Shown here piece after piece: positions 10,780-20,963 of a stretch of 64,000 nucleotides of DNA (positions within the stretch are counted from its first letter, which is position 1; each line of letters opens with the position of its first letter). Origin of the DNA: JAWLHK01 sp041690355 [NCBI: bacterium] (GTDB lineage: Bacteria; J088; JAWLBW01); assembly GCA_041690355.1 (NCBI GenBank), contig JAWLHK010000025.1, positions 9,888 through 73,887 of the forward strand, given 5' to 3'. The notes below the pieces were generated by a model. That model did no database searches. It was not told the DNA's origin and saw only the letters and a list, made by a program, of their open reading frames with translations. The translations under genes were made by a program, and so were the position numbers.

Positions 10780-13700
10780 ATGCAAATCGTATGTGAAAAA
10801 TGTGACGCCAGGTATGGCCTGGCCGACGACAAGATCAAACCGTCGGGAACGTCGGTGCGCTGTCCGAAGTGCAACCACGTCTTCAAGGTGTTTCCGCCGG
10901 GAGCCGACGCTGCGGGAGGCGGCGGCGCGACGGTCGCATGCGCGAATTGCGGCAAGGATACGCCGGCGGTCGCAGGGCAGGCGGTCGTTTTCTGCGATAC
11001 CTGCCGCCAGCAGATCGCCGATCCGCAGGGGGCGCCCGCGGCGCCGGCCGCCGGCGCGGCCGCCGACCCCTTTGCGGGAATGGCCGACGCCTTCGGCGGC
11101 GACAGCGGTGGTCTGTTCCAGGACGCCCCCGCGGCCCCCGCGGCCGACCCGTTTGCCGATGCCGCTCCGGCCCCGGCCGCTTCGGGTGGCGGATTGTTCG
11201 ACGACGAACCGGCCGGCGCTGCGGCCGACCCCTTCGCTGCGGACGCACCGCCCGCGGGCGGCGGACTGTTTGACGATCAGGCGGCGTCTCCGGCGTCCGG
11301 CGGCGGGCTGTTCGATGACGAACCGGCCGGCCAGTCCGACGGCGGGCTCTTCGACGAGCCGGCGGGCGGCCAGCAGGCCGATCCCTTTGCAGATTTCGAT
11401 TCGACGCCGGCGACCGGCCCGGCCACCAGCAATGCGGCTGACCCGTTCGGTGACTTCGACAGTCAGCCCGAAGACGATTACGGATTCAGCGAAGCCACCC
11501 CGACCGGAACGACGACGCTCGACACGGTTTCGCAGCCGCAGAGCTTTGCCGACATCGAAGAGCCGGCCGCGGCCCCGGCGCCTGTGCGGGAAAAGACGGC
11601 CGTCCAGTTCAAACAGCGCGAAGAGTCGGCCAAGGAAAAACTGATCGAGTTCCTGGCCGAGCGCGGCCCCGTCCTGGGCCTGGCCGCCGGCGGCGCGCTC
11701 GTGGGCATCGTGCTTCTGCTCACGGCCGCGCTGGCCTTTCTCCCGGGCACCTTCAACGCGCGCCCCGACAGCGCCGAGAACCCGCCCGGATTCCTGAGCC
11801 GCACCAGCTTCTCATTGCAGAAGCTCATGAAATCGAGTTACTACGGGCAGGCGATGGAAGACAGCTTCATCGCCTCGGCCCAGCGCGAAGCGCAGACGTG
11901 GAACGGACGCGGTTTTGCGAACGCCGAGAAGGAACTCAACAGCCTGCTCGAGTTTGACCCGGCCAACGAAAGGGCCCGTGCCGAACTCGCCCAGCTGTAC
12001 GCCACCTGGGGTCTGGTGGAAGAGGATGCGCGGCACGCCGCCAGGATCGACCAGTTTCTCTCGGCGCCGGGCGTTTCGCCCCATGCCAAGGCGCGCGCGG
12101 GGCTGATGCGGGGCAAGCCGGCCGAGGTTCGGGCGCTTCTCGGGCAGGTTGGCGACGAGGCGCCGCTGTACGAGGCCCTCGCGAATCTGATCACGGTGCC
12201 GGCGACCGGCGAAACTGCGCCGTCGCCGCAGGCCGCTTTCGCCGCGCTGCGCGAATTCCGCACCGGGCAGCCGAGGCACTTTCTGGGCGCTTTGCTCTAT
12301 GCGCGCGCACTGCGCGACGCCGAGAGCTATCCCGAGGCGGTCAGCGCTTACGAACAGGCGGGCGCCATCGTCGGGGGGCACGCCAAGAGCAAGCTTGAAA
12401 CGGGCCGCCTCTACTACCTGCTCGGCGAGAGCGATAAGGCCATGGAGGCTTTCAATCAGGCGCTGGCCGACAAACTCGGCCCCAGCAGCCGCGTGCAGGC
12501 CGAGGCCAAGTACTACCTCGCGAACATCCTGCACCGCCGCGGTCGCGGTCCCGAAGCGGTGGCCTCGATCCAGACGGCCCTGTCGATCGATCCGACCAAT
12601 CCGCGCTACCTCGTGCAGCTCGGCGACATCCACTTCAACAACGGCAAGATCATCGACGCGCACCAGGCCTACGAGAAGGCCATGAAGTCCGATGCGAATT
12701 TCGTCGACGCCTACATCGGCATGGGCACGACCTCGGAGCGGCTCGACAAGGTCGACGATGCGCGGCGGAACTATGAAAAGGCCATTGCGCTCGACCCGGT
12801 CAACGCCCGCGCCAACTTTCTCTTCGCGGGGCTGATCCTCAAGGAAGGACGCAAACGCGAGGCCGAAGACGTCCTGCGCAAGCTTGTCGAACGCGACCCG
12901 ACGAACATCGCCGCCGTCGATAAGCTGGCGCATTTCTACATGGACGACAAGCGGTACAAGGAAGCGCTGGCGCTGTACGATGTCGCCGTCGTCAAGGCCC
13001 CGCAGAACCCCGATGTCTACGTCGGGCAGGGGGTTGTGCTCATGGCCATGGAGCGGTTGAAGGAGGCCAAGCAGGCCTTTGAGAAAGGGGCGGCGTTCGA
13101 TCCCGAGAATCCCGCCGTGCAGTTCCGTCTGGGCCAGGCGGCTTATCTGGAAGGGGACGACGCGATGGCCGAGCGCTCGCTCTCGAAGGCGCTGGCCCGC
13201 GACCCCTACCACTCCGAGGCGCATCTGTACTATGGCATGACGCTCGCCCGGCAGGGCAACCACACAGACGCGCACAAGGAGTTCCAACGTTCGCTCGACG
13301 TGAACGTGCGGGCCGCCGAGGTCTACCGGCAGCGCGGGCTGCTCTACCTCAAGGAATCCAACGCCGAGAGCGACGCCAACAAAGCCTCGATTCTCGTCGA
13401 AAAGGCGATCAAGGAACTCGAGCAGGCCCTCTACTACGACAAGGACAACGCCGATTACTACTTCGACTACGGCATCGTCCTGGACGCCGGGAGCAAGGCG
13501 GGTAAGGCGCGCGACGCATGGCTGAAAGCGAAGGAATTGCGCCCGGGCTTCAAGGAGGCCATGTTTCACCTCGCCCGCTATTACGTCTCGTTCACGGATT
13601 ACAAGGCCGCCGAAGGCACGCTGAACGAAGTGCTCGCCAAGTCACCGAACGACGCCCGCGCCCACTTGGAGATGGGCAAGGTCTACTTCGCCACGAACCG

Positions 13701-14016
13701 CCTCGACAAGGCCCGCAGCACGCTGCTCAAGGCGATTCGCCTGAACGGAAAGCTGGCCGACGCCTATGAGCTTCTGGGCGAGGTTTATAACCGCGAGGGC
13801 AAGTACAACGAAGCCGTCGGCTACTTCCAGAAGGCGCTGAAGGCCGACCCGAAACACGGCGTCGCCTATTTCCAGCTCGCCCTGTACTACAAGGATCGTG
13901 ATCCGGCCAAGGCGAAGCAGATGTTCAACCGCGCCATCGGCACGAGCACGCTCTCGCGGGAGAAGGTCGAAGAGGCCCAGCTGCTGTTGAAGGAACTCGA
14001 TTACGTCAAGCGCTGA
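10780..14016 (+). CDS. MJ0042 zinc-ribbon / TPR repeat membrane protein
   Basis: 1078 residues. Residues 1-40 are an MJ0042-type zinc ribbon (CEKC near 5-8, CPKC near 29-32), with a second pair CANC/CDTC near 50-75. Residues about 80-290 are a disordered Ala/Asp/Gly/Pro region with repeated GGGLFDDEPA-like and DPFAD blocks. One transmembrane helix lies near 308-330 (GLAAGGALVGIVLLLTAALA). From about 340 to the end there are many tetratricopeptide repeats (for example AYIGMGTTSERLDKVDDARR, AVGYFQKALKADPKHGVAYF). The plan (cytoplasmic ribbon, membrane helix, outside TPR superhelix) is common in Myxococcota-type genomes. It probably scaffolds envelope protein complexes; partner unknown. Confidence 0.88.
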   Translation: MQIVCEKCDARYGLADDKIKPSGTSVRCPKCNHVFKVFPPGADAAGGGGATVACANCGKDTPAVAGQAVVFCDTCRQQIADPQGAPAAPAAGAAADPFAGMADAFGGDSGGLFQDAPAAPAADPFADAAPAPAASGGGLFDDEPAGAAADPFAADAPPAGGGLFDDQAASPASGGGLFDDEPAGQSDGGLFDEPAGGQQADPFADFDSTPATGPATSNAADPFGDFDSQPEDDYGFSEATPTGTTTLDTVSQPQSFADIEEPAAAPAPVREKTAVQFKQREESAKEKLIEFLAERGPVLGLAAGGALVGIVLLLTAALAFLPGTFNARPDSAENPPGFLSRTSFSLQKLMKSSYYGQAMEDSFIASAQREAQTWNGRGFANAEKELNSLLEFDPANERARAELAQLYATWGLVEEDARHAARIDQFLSAPGVSPHAKARAGLMRGKPAEVRALLGQVGDEAPLYEALANLITVPATGETAPSPQAAFAALREFRTGQPRHFLGALLYARALRDAESYPEAVSAYEQAGAIVGGHAKSKLETGRLYYLLGESDKAMEAFNQALADKLGPSSRVQAEAKYYLANILHRRGRGPEAVASIQTALSIDPTNPRYLVQLGDIHFNNGKIIDAHQAYEKAMKSDANFVDAYIGMGTTSERLDKVDDARRNYEKAIALDPVNARANFLFAGLILKEGRKREAEDVLRKLVERDPTNIAAVDKLAHFYMDDKRYKEALALYDVAVVKAPQNPDVYVGQGVVLMAMERLKEAKQAFEKGAAFDPENPAVQFRLGQAAYLEGDDAMAERSLSKALARDPYHSEAHLYYGMTLARQGNHTDAHKEFQRSLDVNVRAAEVYRQRGLLYLKESNAESDANKASILVEKAIKELEQALYYDKDNADYYFDYGIVLDAGSKAGKARDAWLKAKELRPGFKEAMFHLARYYVSFTDYKAAEGTLNEVLAKSPNDARAHLEMGKVYFATNRLDKARSTLLKAIRLNGKLADAYELLGEVYNREGKYNEAVGYFQKALKADPKHGVAYFQLALYYKDRDPAKAKQMFNRAIGTSTLSREKVEEAQLLLKELDYVKR

Positions 14017-14131
14017 CGGACGGCCGGGGAGGCGGGGGCGGCCGGGCCGCCGGTGAACCGCTCCCGGATCCAGAGCCGGCCGGTGGAGACGTCTGCGAAC
14101 GTTCTGTTACCATGACGGATCGGGGTCTTTC

Positions 14132-14998
14132 ATGGTTGAATCCGCATCTGCCTGGCTCGGCTTTCTGGCCTTCAGCGCCGCCTCGTTCGTGCTCATCCTC
14201 GCGATGAAGCGCGACGGCCGGCCTCCGTTCGGCATCGGCTGGGCGCTGATGATCGTCGGCGGCGTCGCAGACCTCACCTACATGGCCTCGGCGACGCTGC
14301 GCCTCGGCGCCTTTCCGATCGTGAACCCGTGGGTCGGTGCGGCCTTTCTCAGCTTTCTGCTGGCCATGTTCGCCGCCGTCGTCTGGCTGCGGCACCGGCA
14401 GCCCGCTTTTCTCGTGGGGGTGGCGCCGGTCGCGGCCCTGTTCGATCTGCTCGCCGCCGTGAAGCCGGTGCGCGCCGAAGATCTGGCCGTCTTCGCCCGG
14501 CAGCTGTCGGTGCTCCAGCCCGACGTGCCGAACGCCGGCGAGATGATTCTCGGCAGTGTCTGGTTTCCGCTGCACGTCACGCTGGCGCTGTCTGCCTACG
14601 CGCTCTTCGCGCTGGCGGCGATCATGGGGCTGCTGCATCTGACGCTGTTGCGCGCGCTCAAGGAAAAGCGCCTCTCCGACATGAAGTACCTGCCGCCGCT
14701 GCCCGTCGTCGAGCACGTCGGCGTACACAGTGTCATCATCGGCATGGTCGCTCTGCTCACGGCCCTCGTCATCGGCGCCTGGGGAGCGCGTAACGTGCTC
14801 CAGAGCCACTGGCTGGGTGATCCGAAGGAAGTGGCCGGCCTCGTCATTCTCTTTCTCTACGGGCTTATCGAGGCCTCGCGCGCCCTGCGGCACTGGAGCG
14901 GCCGGCGCACGGCCCTGGCGCACGTGGGGGCGTTTCTGATTCTGCTCGCGGTGTTTCTCGGCAGCAGCGTATGGGCGCCCAAACTGCACGGTTTCTGA
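14132..14998 (+). CDS. hemX: CcsA/HemX-type cytochrome c assembly membrane protein
   Basis: 288 residues with about eight membrane helices. Conserved His in PLHVTLALSAY and VEHVGVHSVIIG and the segment WGARNVLQSHWLGDPKEVAG correspond to the haem-handling WGxxWxWDPKE region of CcsA. In this position, directly before hemA, the family member is often called HemX and is linked to haem export or to HemA levels. Its TGA overlaps the hemA ATG by one base, so translation is coupled. The separate cytochrome c at 5963 is a possible client of haem export. No CcsB/ResB partner is in the window. Confidence 0.85.
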   Translation: MVESASAWLGFLAFSAASFVLILAMKRDGRPPFGIGWALMIVGGVADLTYMASATLRLGAFPIVNPWVGAAFLSFLLAMFAAVVWLRHRQPAFLVGVAPVAALFDLLAAVKPVRAEDLAVFARQLSVLQPDVPNAGEMILGSVWFPLHVTLALSAYALFALAAIMGLLHLTLLRALKEKRLSDMKYLPPLPVVEHVGVHSVIIGMVALLTALVIGAWGARNVLQSHWLGDPKEVAGLVILFLYGLIEASRALRHWSGRRTALAHVGAFLILLAVFLGSSVWAPKLHGF

Positions 14999-16311
14999 TG
15001 GATCTCGTCGTCGTCGGTCTCAACCACCGGACCTCGTCCGTCGATCTGCGCGAGCGGCTCGCCATGGATCTCGAAGCGGGCAACGGCCTGATCCGGAGCC
15101 TGAAGGCCTCCGGCGCGCTCGCCGAGGGGATGGTCGTGTCAACCTGCAACCGCGTCGAGGTCTATGCGGTCACCGGCGATACCGAGGAGGCGCCGGCGAA
15201 GATCTCCGATGCGCTCGCCCAGGCGAGCGGCTTGCAGGGGGCAGAAGTTTTTCCTGCGCTCTACGCGCACCGGACGCACGAGGCGGTCGCCCATCTGTTT
15301 CGCGTTGTGGCCAGCCTCGACTCACTCGTCATCGGCGAGCCGCAGATTCTCGGCCAGATCAAGCAGTCCTTTGCGGCCGCGCAGGAAGCCGGACTGAGCG
15401 GACCCACGCTGCACCGCATCCTCGAACGTGCCTTCTCGGTGGCCAAGCGGGTGCGCAACGAAACGCAGATTGCACGCCTGGCGGTCTCCATCAGCAGCGT
15501 CGCCGTCGATCTGGCCCGCAAGATCTTCGGGCGGCTCGATCGCCAGACCGCGATGCTGGTCGGGGCCGGCGAGATGGCGGAGCTGGCGGCGCGCCACTTC
15601 GACGGCGCCGGCGTGCGCAAGCTCGTCATCCTCAACCGGACCTACGAACGCGCCGCCGCGCTGGCGCAGGAGTTCGGGGCCGCGGCGGTGCCCTTCGAGC
15701 GGCTCACCTCGGCACTGGCCGACGCCGACATCGCCGTCTTCTCGGCAGGGGCGACGCACTATCTGCTGCGACGTGAAGACCTGCACGGCCTCATGCGGCA
15801 GCGCCGGCAACGTCCCCTGTTTCTCATCGACATCGCCGTGCCGCGGAACATCGATCCCGCCTGCGCCGATGAAGAGAACGTCTTTCTCTACGACATCGAC
15901 GACCTGCAGCAGATCGCCGATGAGAACCGGTCCATCCGCGAAGACGAAGCCGAGGTCGCGGCGCGCATCGTCGCCGAAGAGGCCGGGAAACATCAGGCCT
16001 GGCTCGTGACCCGGCGGGCCTTTCCGGTGATCGCGCGCCTGACGGCCCGCGCCGAGCAGCTGCGCCGCGCCGAACTCGAGCGCACGTTACGCGACCTGCA
16101 GGCGACGCCGGAGGTGGCCGAGAAGCTCGACCTGATGACGGCGGCCCTCGTACGCAAACTGCTGCACGAGCCGATTCAGGCCGTGCGCAACGCACAGGCC
16201 GTCGACGACGTGCAGACGCTCGACGCCGTGCGCCGCCTTTTCGACCTGGGCGAAGAAGCCGCGCCGCAGGAATCCGTAACCCTCCCCGACACGGAGCGCA
16301 GAAAAGCATGA
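14998..16311 (+). CDS. hemA: Glutamyl-tRNA reductase
   Basis: 437 residues. First committed step of the C5 pathway: reduces glutamyl-tRNA to glutamate-1-semialdehyde with NADPH. Seen: GLNHRTSSVDLRERL near residue 6, STCNRVEVYA with the catalytic Cys near 50, GEPQILGQIKQSF near 105, the NADPH-binding GAGEMAELAARHF near 190, and the C-terminal dimerisation helices. The ATG at 14998, overlapping the hemX stop, is preferred over one 27 bases upstream because homologues start MDLVVVGLNHR-like. The next gene overlaps by four bases (ATGA). Confidence 0.96.
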   Translation: MDLVVVGLNHRTSSVDLRERLAMDLEAGNGLIRSLKASGALAEGMVVSTCNRVEVYAVTGDTEEAPAKISDALAQASGLQGAEVFPALYAHRTHEAVAHLFRVVASLDSLVIGEPQILGQIKQSFAAAQEAGLSGPTLHRILERAFSVAKRVRNETQIARLAVSISSVAVDLARKIFGRLDRQTAMLVGAGEMAELAARHFDGAGVRKLVILNRTYERAAALAQEFGAAAVPFERLTSALADADIAVFSAGATHYLLRREDLHGLMRQRRQRPLFLIDIAVPRNIDPACADEENVFLYDIDDLQQIADENRSIREDEAEVAARIVAEEAGKHQAWLVTRRAFPVIARLTARAEQLRRAELERTLRDLQATPEVAEKLDLMTAALVRKLLHEPIQAVRNAQAVDDVQTLDAVRRLFDLGEEAAPQESVTLPDTERRKA

Positions 16312-17231
16312 CCCGCGTGCGCATCGGAACCCGGCGCAGCAACCTGGCGCTCTGGCAGGCCAACCACGTGGCGCGCCTTCTGAAGGCGACCCATGAGGCG
16401 GTCGACGTCGAAATCGTGCCCTTCGTCACCGAGGGAGACCGCAATCTCTCGGGGCCGCTCTACCGCTCGGGCGGCAAGGGGCTGTTCATCAAGGAACTCG
16501 AGGTGGCGCTCGAGCGCGGCGACGTCGACCTCGCCGTGCACTCCATGAAGGACGTGCCCGGGCATCTGCCGGCGGGGTTCGAAATCGCCGCCGTTCCCGA
16601 GCGCGAAGTTCCCTACGACGCGCTGATCACCACGGGTGGCAAGCAGATCGGCGATCTGCGCAAGGGGGCGATCATCGGAACGGCGAGCCCGCGGCGCGGC
16701 GCCCAGTTCAAACAGCTGCGCCCCGACGTGCAGATCGTTTCGCTGCGCGGCAGCGTCGAGACCCGGCTGCGCCGGCTTGAAGAAGGCGCCTTCGACGCGA
16801 CCCTGCTCGCCTGCGCGGGGCTGAAACGACTGGGGCTCGAAGCCCACATCAGCGAAGTGCTTCTGCCGCCCCGCTTCGTTCCGGCCGTCGGCCAGGGTGC
16901 GCTCGCGCTGGAGGTTCGCGCCGGCGACGCGCGGCTGCAGGAGCTCGTGCGCCCGCTGCACCACGCCGAAACGGCCGACGCCGTCGCGGCCGAGCGGGGC
17001 TTCATGGCCCGGCTCGAAGGGGGCTGCTCGCTCCCGGTCGCGGCCCACGCCGTGATCGAGGGGAATGAGGTCGCGCTCGAGGCGCGCATTCTGATGCCGG
17101 ACGGAAGCCGGATGATCGGCGAGTCAATCCGGGGACCGCGCGCCGACGCCGAGGCGCTCGGCCGGAGCATCGCCGAACGTATGCTCGCGGCCGGCGGAGA
17201 GGAGATTCTCGCCGCATGCCTGCAGGAGTGA
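16308..17231 (+). CDS. hemC: Hydroxymethylbilane synthase (porphobilinogen deaminase)
   Basis: 307 residues. Joins four porphobilinogen molecules into hydroxymethylbilane. Seen: IGTRRSNLALWQANHV at the N-terminus, VHSMKDVPGHLP near residue 80 (the active-site region), GTASPRRGAQF near 125, and the dipyrromethane-cofactor Cys in MARLEGGCSLPVAAHA near 240. Overlaps hemA by four bases and cobA/hemD by 16 bases, so the whole cluster is translated as one coupled unit. Confidence 0.97.
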   Translation: MTRVRIGTRRSNLALWQANHVARLLKATHEAVDVEIVPFVTEGDRNLSGPLYRSGGKGLFIKELEVALERGDVDLAVHSMKDVPGHLPAGFEIAAVPEREVPYDALITTGGKQIGDLRKGAIIGTASPRRGAQFKQLRPDVQIVSLRGSVETRLRRLEEGAFDATLLACAGLKRLGLEAHISEVLLPPRFVPAVGQGALALEVRAGDARLQELVRPLHHAETADAVAAERGFMARLEGGCSLPVAAHAVIEGNEVALEARILMPDGSRMIGESIRGPRADAEALGRSIAERMLAAGGEEILAACLQE

Positions 17232-18775
17232 AACGCAGCGCCGGCATGGCCTGGCTCGTCGGCGCCGGGCCGGGCGACCTCAAGCTGCTCACGCTGCGCG
17301 CCCGCGAGGTGCTCGAGCGGGCCGACGTTGTCGTCTACGATTTTCTCGCCAATGCCCGCCTGCTTGAACTGGCGCCACCGCGGGCGCGCAAGGTGTATGT
17401 GGGTAAGCAGAGCGGCCGGCATACGCTCTCGCAGGCTGAGATCAACGCGCTGCTGGTGCGCCAGGTCGCGCGCGGCAAGCGGGTGGTGCGGCTCAAGGGG
17501 GGCGACCCGTATCTCTTCGGACGCGGCGGCGAAGAGGGGCGGGCACTGCACGAGGCGGGCTTGCCGTTCGAGGTCATTCCGGGCATTGCTTCGGCGCTGG
17601 CGGTGCCCGCCTATGCCGGCATTCCCGTCACGGAACGCAACCGTTCGGCATCGCTCGCCATCGTGACCGGACACGAGCACACGGGCAAGGATACGAGCGG
17701 CGTGGACTTCTCCGGCCTCGCGCGCATGGGGACGGTCGTGTTTCTCATGGGCATGAAGCGGCTGCGCGAGAACCTGGGCCGGCTGGCCGCCGCGGGTGCG
17801 CCGGGGGATCGCCCCGCCGCCGCCATCCAATGGGGGACGCGTCCCCAGCAACGGACGGTCACCGGCACGGTCGCCACGCTGGCTGACGAGGTGGAACGGG
17901 CGGGCCTGGGCTCGCCGGCCATCGTCATCGTCGGCGATGTCGTCGGATTGCGCCCGCAGCTCGACTGGTTCGAGCAGCGCCCCTGGTTCGGCCGTCGCAT
18001 CGTCACGACGCGCCCGCGGGAATCCGAAGTCGATCTGCTCGACGAGCTCGAACACAACGGCGCTCATGTCGTCAGCGTGCCGACGATCGCCATCGCGGAA
18101 CCCGAGGATTACGCTTCGCTCGATCGGGGCATCCGGCGCATCGGGCGCTACGACGGCCTCGTGTTCACGAGCGGGAATGGCGTGGAGCATTTTTTTTCGC
18201 GCCTGCGCCATCACGGTAAAGACGCCCGCGCGCTGGCCGGGCTGCGCGTCGCCTGTGTCGGGCCCGCCACCGCGGCGGCGCTCGAGCGCCAGGGCGTGAC
18301 GGCCGACGTGGTTCCCACCCGGCACCGCTCTGCGGCGCTCGCCGACGCCTTCGGGCGCTGGCTGCGGGGAAAAGCGCTGCTGCTCGTGCGCGCCGAAGAG
18401 GGGAGCGAAGACTTTCCCGAAGAAGCGCGCCGCCGGGGCGCCCGGGTCGATCTGGCCGTGGCCTACCGTACCGTGGGGGCGCGCCGGCCGCGTGCTCTCG
18501 AGCTGATCGGTCCGGACGGTTCGGCTCCGGATCTGATTCTCTTCGCCTCGGGGTCTGCCGTGCGCGGTTTTGCCGGCATGCTGCGCCGCGACGAAAAGCG
18601 GGCCCTGCGCGGCGCCCCGTGCGCCTGCATCGGACCGGTCACGGCCGCTGCCGCCCGCGAACACGGTTTTGTGCCGGCCGTCGTGCCGGCCACGAGCACG
18701 CTGCCGGCGCTGGTGGCCGCGATGGAAGCGTATTTTGCCGGAAAGGAAAACGAGGTTTCCGATGGAATTGGTTGA
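17216..18775 (+). CDS. cobA-hemD: Fused uroporphyrinogen-III methyltransferase / uroporphyrinogen-III synthase
   Basis: 519 residues in two domains. Residues about 10-250 are SUMT (CobA): [15 protein letters not shown] near 12, [16 protein letters not shown] near 92 and [17 protein letters not shown] near 122. They add two methyl groups to uroporphyrinogen III, leading to precorrin-2 (sirohaem, B12). Residues about 260-510 are HemD, which closes and inverts hydroxymethylbilane to uroporphyrinogen III ([12 protein letters not shown] near 312; [13 protein letters not shown] near the end). The fusion places branch-point synthesis and methylation on one chain, as in some Firmicutes and deltaproteobacteria. 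It overlaps hemC and hemB. A second in-frame ATG (residue 11) is an alternative start. Confidence 0.95.
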   Translation: MPAGVKRSAGMAWLVGAGPGDLKLLTLRAREVLERADVVVYDFLANARLLELAPPRARKVYVGKQSGRHTLSQAEINALLVRQVARGKRVVRLKGGDPYLFGRGGEEGRALHEAGLPFEVIPGIASALAVPAYAGIPVTERNRSASLAIVTGHEHTGKDTSGVDFSGLARMGTVVFLMGMKRLRENLGRLAAAGAPGDRPAAAIQWGTRPQQRTVTGTVATLADEVERAGLGSPAIVIVGDVVGLRPQLDWFEQRPWFGRRIVTTRPRESEVDLLDELEHNGAHVVSVPTIAIAEPEDYASLDRGIRRIGRYDGLVFTSGNGVEHFFSRLRHHGKDARALAGLRVACVGPATAAALERQGVTADVVPTRHRSAALADAFGRWLRGKALLLVRAEEGSEDFPEEARRRGARVDLAVAYRTVGARRPRALELIGPDGSAPDLILFASGSAVRGFAGMLRRDEKRALRGAPCACIGPVTAAAAREHGFVPAVVPATSTLPALVAAMEAYFAGKENEVSDGIG

Positions 18776-19739
18776 GCGTCCCCGCCGTCTGCGGCGCACC
18801 GCGGTCCTGCGCGACATGGTCCGCGAAACCCGGCTTCATCCGCGGCAGCTGATCCAGCCCCTGTTTCTGTCCGAGGGCGACCGGGTCGAGCCCATCGGCT
18901 CGCTTCCCGGAATTTCGCGCTGGCCCGTGGCGTCCATCGGCGAAGAGGCGCGCCGGCTCGCCGGCCTGGGCATTGGCGGCGTGCTGCTCTTCGGCATTCC
19001 CCGCGACAAGGACCCCCTCGGCGCGTCGGCCGACGCACCCGACGGGGTCGTCCAGCGCGGCATCCGGGCCATCCGTGAGGCGGTCGGCAGCGGGCTCGTC
19101 GTCATCACCGACGTCTGTCTGTGCGAATACACCGACCATGGCCACTGCGGCATTCTGCGCGACGGCGAAGTACTCAACGACGAGACCGTCGAGCGCTTGA
19201 CCCGCATCGCCGTGAGCCATGCCCGGGCGGGGGCCGACGTCGTGGCCCCCAGCGACATGATGGACGGCCGCGTCGGCGCCATTCGCGAGGCGCTTGACGA
19301 CGCCGGCTACACGGGCATCCCGATTCTTTCGTATGCCGTCAAGTATGCGAGCGCGTTCTACGGACCCTTTCGCGACGCGGCCCAGAGCACGCCGGCCTTC
19401 GGCGATCGGCGCGGTGCTCAGATGGATCCGGCCAATGCGCGCGAGGCCCTGCGCGAGGCGGCGCTCGATGTCGAGCAGGGGGCCGACATGATCATGGTCA
19501 AGCCGGGACTGCCGTACCTGGACATCGTGCGGCTGCTGCGCGAGAGCTTCAACGTGCCCATCGCCGCCTATCACGTGAGCGGTGAGTACGCGATGGTCAA
19601 GGCCGCCGAGGCCAAGGGATGGATCGACGGCAGGGCGGTCATGCTCGAATCGCTGCTCGGCCTGCGCCGCGCCGGCGCCGATATGATCATCACCTACGCG
19701 GCGGCCGAAGCAGCCGGCTGGCTGCGCGAACAGGGCTGA
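18762..19739 (+). CDS. hemB: Delta-aminolevulinic acid dehydratase (porphobilinogen synthase)
   Basis: 325 residues. Condenses two 5-aminolevulinate molecules to porphobilinogen. The metal site [15 protein letters not shown] (CxCx7C, near residue 118) marks a zinc-dependent type; Schiff-base lysines are in [15 protein letters not shown] near 190 and [12 protein letters not shown] near 247. Start ATG 18762 overlaps the cobA/hemD stop by 14 bases. No other clear start fits. This gene ends the tetrapyrrole operon; hemL is not in the window, and no terminator is apparent after the stop. Confidence 0.97.
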   Translation: MELVERPRRLRRTAVLRDMVRETRLHPRQLIQPLFLSEGDRVEPIGSLPGISRWPVASIGEEARRLAGLGIGGVLLFGIPRDKDPLGASADAPDGVVQRGIRAIREAVGSGLVVITDVCLCEYTDHGHCGILRDGEVLNDETVERLTRIAVSHARAGADVVAPSDMMDGRVGAIREALDDAGYTGIPILSYAVKYASAFYGPFRDAAQSTPAFGDRRGAQMDPANAREALREAALDVEQGADMIMVKPGLPYLDIVRLLRESFNVPIAAYHVSGEYAMVKAAEAKGWIDGRAVMLESLLGLRRAGADMIITYAAAEAAGWLREQG

Positions 19740-19850
19740 CGGGAAATCGGCACATCCCCTCCACACGTCGGCGCTCCCGAGGCCTGCGCCGTGCATATCG
19801 TGGGCGCCGAACCGGTCCCGGCGGGCGCCGAGTTGCGGTAAAATCGGAAG

Positions 19851-20963
19851 ATGGAGTTCGATCAATCGCTCGAGACGCGCATCCTGTTGCGGAATGCGTT
19901 GCGCCTCGGGGTCTCCGGGCAGGCGCGCGACGAAGCCGCCCTGGCCGAGGGGATTCGCAGGCGTCTTGCCGAGCTCGGGTTCGTCGAGTCGACACGCTGC
20001 GGCCACTGTCGGCGGGCCATGCCCGACTTCGGCGTCTGCCCCTATTGTTCTGCCCCGAACACCGCACAGACGGTGCGTAGCGCCCCATCCGATTTCGTCG
20101 CTCCGGAGCCCCCCCGGTTGCGCGAGCGGTTTCACCCCGGCCGCCTGACCGACATCCTGGTTCAGCCGTTCTTCTGGGTCGTGCTGCTGCTGGCCACGGC
20201 CCCGATGGTGCTCAAGTTCTTCGGCCTCGACGAAAAGTGGATGTTCGTCTTCTTCTCGTTACTGTGGGCCTACGTCTTCTTCAAGGTGGCCGGCGCGCCG
20301 CCGGGGTTGTGGAAGGCGGCGGCCGCGGGCTATGTGTTCACGGGCATGTTCGCCCTGCCGCTGCTCGTGACGTGGATTTCCATCCCGCCGCACCCGGTCG
20401 AGGCGCTGCTGGCGAGCGGCAATGGGCTGCTGCGCTTTCTCGGCTTCACGCTGGGGGTCGGTGTGCGCGAAGAGCTGGCCAAGATGCTGGTCATCGTGTG
20501 GATGGCCCATTTCCGCGTCGGGGGGCGCCCGGTGCTCACGCGGCCGATCGATGCGCTGCTCGTCGGCTCGGTGGCCGGCCTGGGCTTCGCAGCCATCGAG
20601 AACATGGACTATCTGGAGCGCTTTCAGTTTCTCGACCGGGTCCACTACACCTTCGGCATGTACGCCGACAACCTGAGTTTCCGCGGGAGCATGAGCCGGG
20701 TCATGCTCACCCCATTCGTGCACGCGGTCTGGGCGGGGGTGCTGGCCTGGTTCACGATGGGGGCGCTCCAGGTGCGCGGACGTGCGGGGTGGCGTCTTTT
20801 CGGGACGGGTCTGTTCATCGCGGCGGGCCTGCACGGCCTGTACGATTTCGTGGCGGGCGTTCCCGATGCCGAGCTGCTGCTCGTGCTGGTGGTGGGCGTC
20901 TCGTTCGCGGCCTGGATGGCCTGCCTGGGCGGTGAGCAGAGTTCAGCCCGGTCGTCCGTCTGA
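19851..20963 (+). CDS. PrsW-type intramembrane metalloprotease with N-terminal zinc ribbon
   Basis: 370 residues. An N-terminal soluble part carries a zinc ribbon (CGHCRRAMPDFGVCPYC, near residues 45-61). The rest is a multi-pass membrane domain with the PrsW motifs: VREELAKMLVIVW near 205 (EExxK), GFAAIENMDYLERF near 245, PFVHAVWAGVLAW near 285 and GLHGLYDFVAG near 325 (metal-binding His and Glu). PrsW proteins cleave membrane-bound substrates such as anti-sigma factors; the substrate is unknown here. Its 3' end overlaps the convergent gene at 20943 by 21 bases. Confidence 0.82.
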   Translation: MEFDQSLETRILLRNALRLGVSGQARDEAALAEGIRRRLAELGFVESTRCGHCRRAMPDFGVCPYCSAPNTAQTVRSAPSDFVAPEPPRLRERFHPGRLTDILVQPFFWVVLLLATAPMVLKFFGLDEKWMFVFFSLLWAYVFFKVAGAPPGLWKAAAAGYVFTGMFALPLLVTWISIPPHPVEALLASGNGLLRFLGFTLGVGVREELAKMLVIVWMAHFRVGGRPVLTRPIDALLVGSVAGLGFAAIENMDYLERFQFLDRVHYTFGMYADNLSFRGSMSRVMLTPFVHAVWAGVLAWFTMGALQVRGRAGWRLFGTGLFIAAGLHGLYDFVAGVPDAELLLVLVVGVSFAAWMACLGGEQSSARSSV

